Below are positions 63,067 through 64,000 of a stretch of 64,000 bases of DNA, piece after piece (the stretch's first letter is position 1; each line of letters begins with the position of its first letter). The stretch comes from Hymenobacter canadensis (GTDB taxonomy: Bacteria > Bacteroidota > Bacteroidia > Cytophagales > Hymenobacteraceae). The notes beneath the pieces are model-generated. The model was not told where the DNA came from, did no database searches, and saw only the letters and a program-made list of their open reading frames with translations. The stretch lies in assembly GCF_027359925.1 (NCBI RefSeq), contig NZ_CP114767.1:2418001-2482000 (forward strand), given 5' to 3'. Position numbers and translations under genes: made by a program.

Positions 63067-64000
63067 TCATTCACTCACGGAAATATTGATATTGGTGTTA
63101 CTGGATTGGCTGTTAGAGTGCCCCAGCAGCTTGCGGTATTTGTCGGCCATAGCGGCCGGCTGCGGCTCGCCATTCACCACCAGTCCCTTGTTGTTGAGCT
63201 GAAACATAAAGCCTTTGGCGTCTTTTTCGATCAAGCCATCCTTGCGTAGCGTTTCCCGAAGCTGGTCGGAATCGAGGCGGGGTGGCGCAGGTGCTGCCGG
63301 CACCGAAGGTACAGCAGGCACAGCCGGTACTGCCGGAGCCGCCGCACGGGGCGGGCGGGGTGGGGCCGGCAGGTTGTAGCGGCTGCCGCTCACGTTGCTC
63401 TGCTGCTGGATATTGATGGAGCCCGTAGCACTGATCTTGCGGCCGGTGCGGTCTTCGTAGAGCTTGCGGTACTTCTGCTGCAGGGCGTCGGGCTGCTTTT
63501 TGCCGTTCACGGTGAGGCTGGTGGCGCTGAGCGAGAAGCTGTAAGTGTCTGAGTTCCGGATCAGGCCGTCGCGCTTAAGCTCGCTCACCAGCGCCTGGCG
63601 CCAGCGCTCATCTTCGGCGTCGCGGCGGGCCTGCTCCTGGTCGCGGCGGGCCTGGTCTTCATCCCGGCGCGCCTGGTCCTGGTCGCGCACGGCTTGTTGG
63701 GCGTCGAGGCGAGCCTGCTGGGCGTCGCGGCGGGCCTGAGCTGCATCTTGGCGGGCCTGTTGGGCGGCGTCACGCTGGGCCTCTTGCTGGTCGCGCCCTA
63801 TCTGCTCCAGCATCTGCTGTTTTTCCTGCCGCACGTTCTGCAGCTCGTCCCGGATTTCCTCCCGCTGCTCGTCGTTGAGGCGGGCATCCTGCAATTGCTC
63901 GTTCAGCGTTTTTTCGGCACTGGCAAAGCGTTGCTCCATATCGGGCTGGCTAGACCAGGACTGGCTGCGCATGGCTTCGCCGGCCTCAGCCATGGCCAAA
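63067..64000 (-). CDS. C-terminal part of a large envelope protein (M56/BlaR1-like tail), cut by right edge
   Basis: At least 310 residues in frame to the window edge, so the N-terminus is outside. A charged coiled coil with heptad-like QARRDAQQARLDAQQAV and EDQARRDQEQARRDAE (about residues 35-135) precedes two related copies of a small domain: LKRDGLIRNSDTYSFSLSATSLTVNGKKQPDALQQKYRKLYE and LRKDGLIEKDAKGFMFQLNNKGLVVNGEPQPAAMADKYRKLL, joined by a Pro/Ala linker. In Bacteroidota such tails occur on M56 (BlaR1-like) peptidases, which is my best guess, but the protease domain is not in the window. Confidence 0.6.
   Translation of the reverse strand, partial: LAMAEAGEAMRSQSWSSQPDMEQRFASAEKTLNEQLQDARLNDEQREEIRDELQNVRQEKQQMLEQIGRDQQEAQRDAAQQARQDAAQARRDAQQARLDAQQAVRDQDQARRDEDQARRDQEQARRDAEDERWRQALVSELKRDGLIRNSDTYSFSLSATSLTVNGKKQPDALQQKYRKLYEDRTGRKISATGSINIQQQSNVSGSRYNLPAPPRPPRAAAPAVPAVPAVPSVPAAPAPPRLDSDQLRETLRKDGLIEKDAKGFMFQLNNKGLVVNGEPQPAAMADKYRKLLGHSNSQSSNTNINISVSE

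Overview
The window reads as chromosome of a high-GC Bacteroidota bacterium of the Cytophagales type, most like Hymenobacter (inference). The signs are two complete SusC/SusD pairs and part of a third SusC, type IX secretion genes (a PorQ and a PorE-like protein), sparse ribosome-binding sites, -7 boxes of the TAnnTTTG type, a GH3-family protein, DUF5916 and DUF6702 proteins, and many long intergenic inverted repeats. No insertion sequence, CRISPR array, prophage or rRNA was seen.

Layout. 1-13.4 kb is a nutrient-uptake block: a leftward SusC (cut by the left edge) faces two rightward SusC/SusD pairs and a small lipoprotein. 13.4-22 kb holds a short-chain dehydrogenase, hslU, porQ and lon (all leftward) and a rightward PorE-like OmpA protein. 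22-28 kb is sugar-phosphate and envelope housekeeping: DUF6702, pgi, a mannose-phosphate-isomerase-like cupin, rseP and dxr. 28.3-34.4 kb is mostly leftward: GH3, a HAD hydrolase, small unknowns, a Gre-like protein, and a 452-residue unknown protein directly followed by two tRNA-like genes with abnormal anticodon loops. 34.4-39.1 kb has OsmC, dnaA and a 5'-nucleotidase split over two genes. 39.2-43.3 kb is methylmalonyl-CoA mutase (mutA, mutB); its GTPase chaperone meaB is at 57.4 kb. A strikingly AT-rich orphan gene (43.3-44.6 kb) sits right after mutB. 44.6-64 kb is a mix of small enzymes, membrane proteins, secreted hydrolases, surface proteins and unknowns, ending in a protein cut by the right edge.

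The most unusual unit is at 28.79-30.33 kb: one unknown protein plus two tRNA-like genes that share an identical anticodon stem and variable loop but have 8-nt and 6-nt anticodon loops and unrelated acceptor stems. The second candidate is the AT-rich foreign gene behind mutB. The third theme is several families of intergenic palindromes, some of which form gene ends, stop codons or leaders.

Starts are chosen by signal peptides, family N-termini and frame; many had to be moved inward from the longest open frame. Family names come from recognising motifs by eye; no database search was run.
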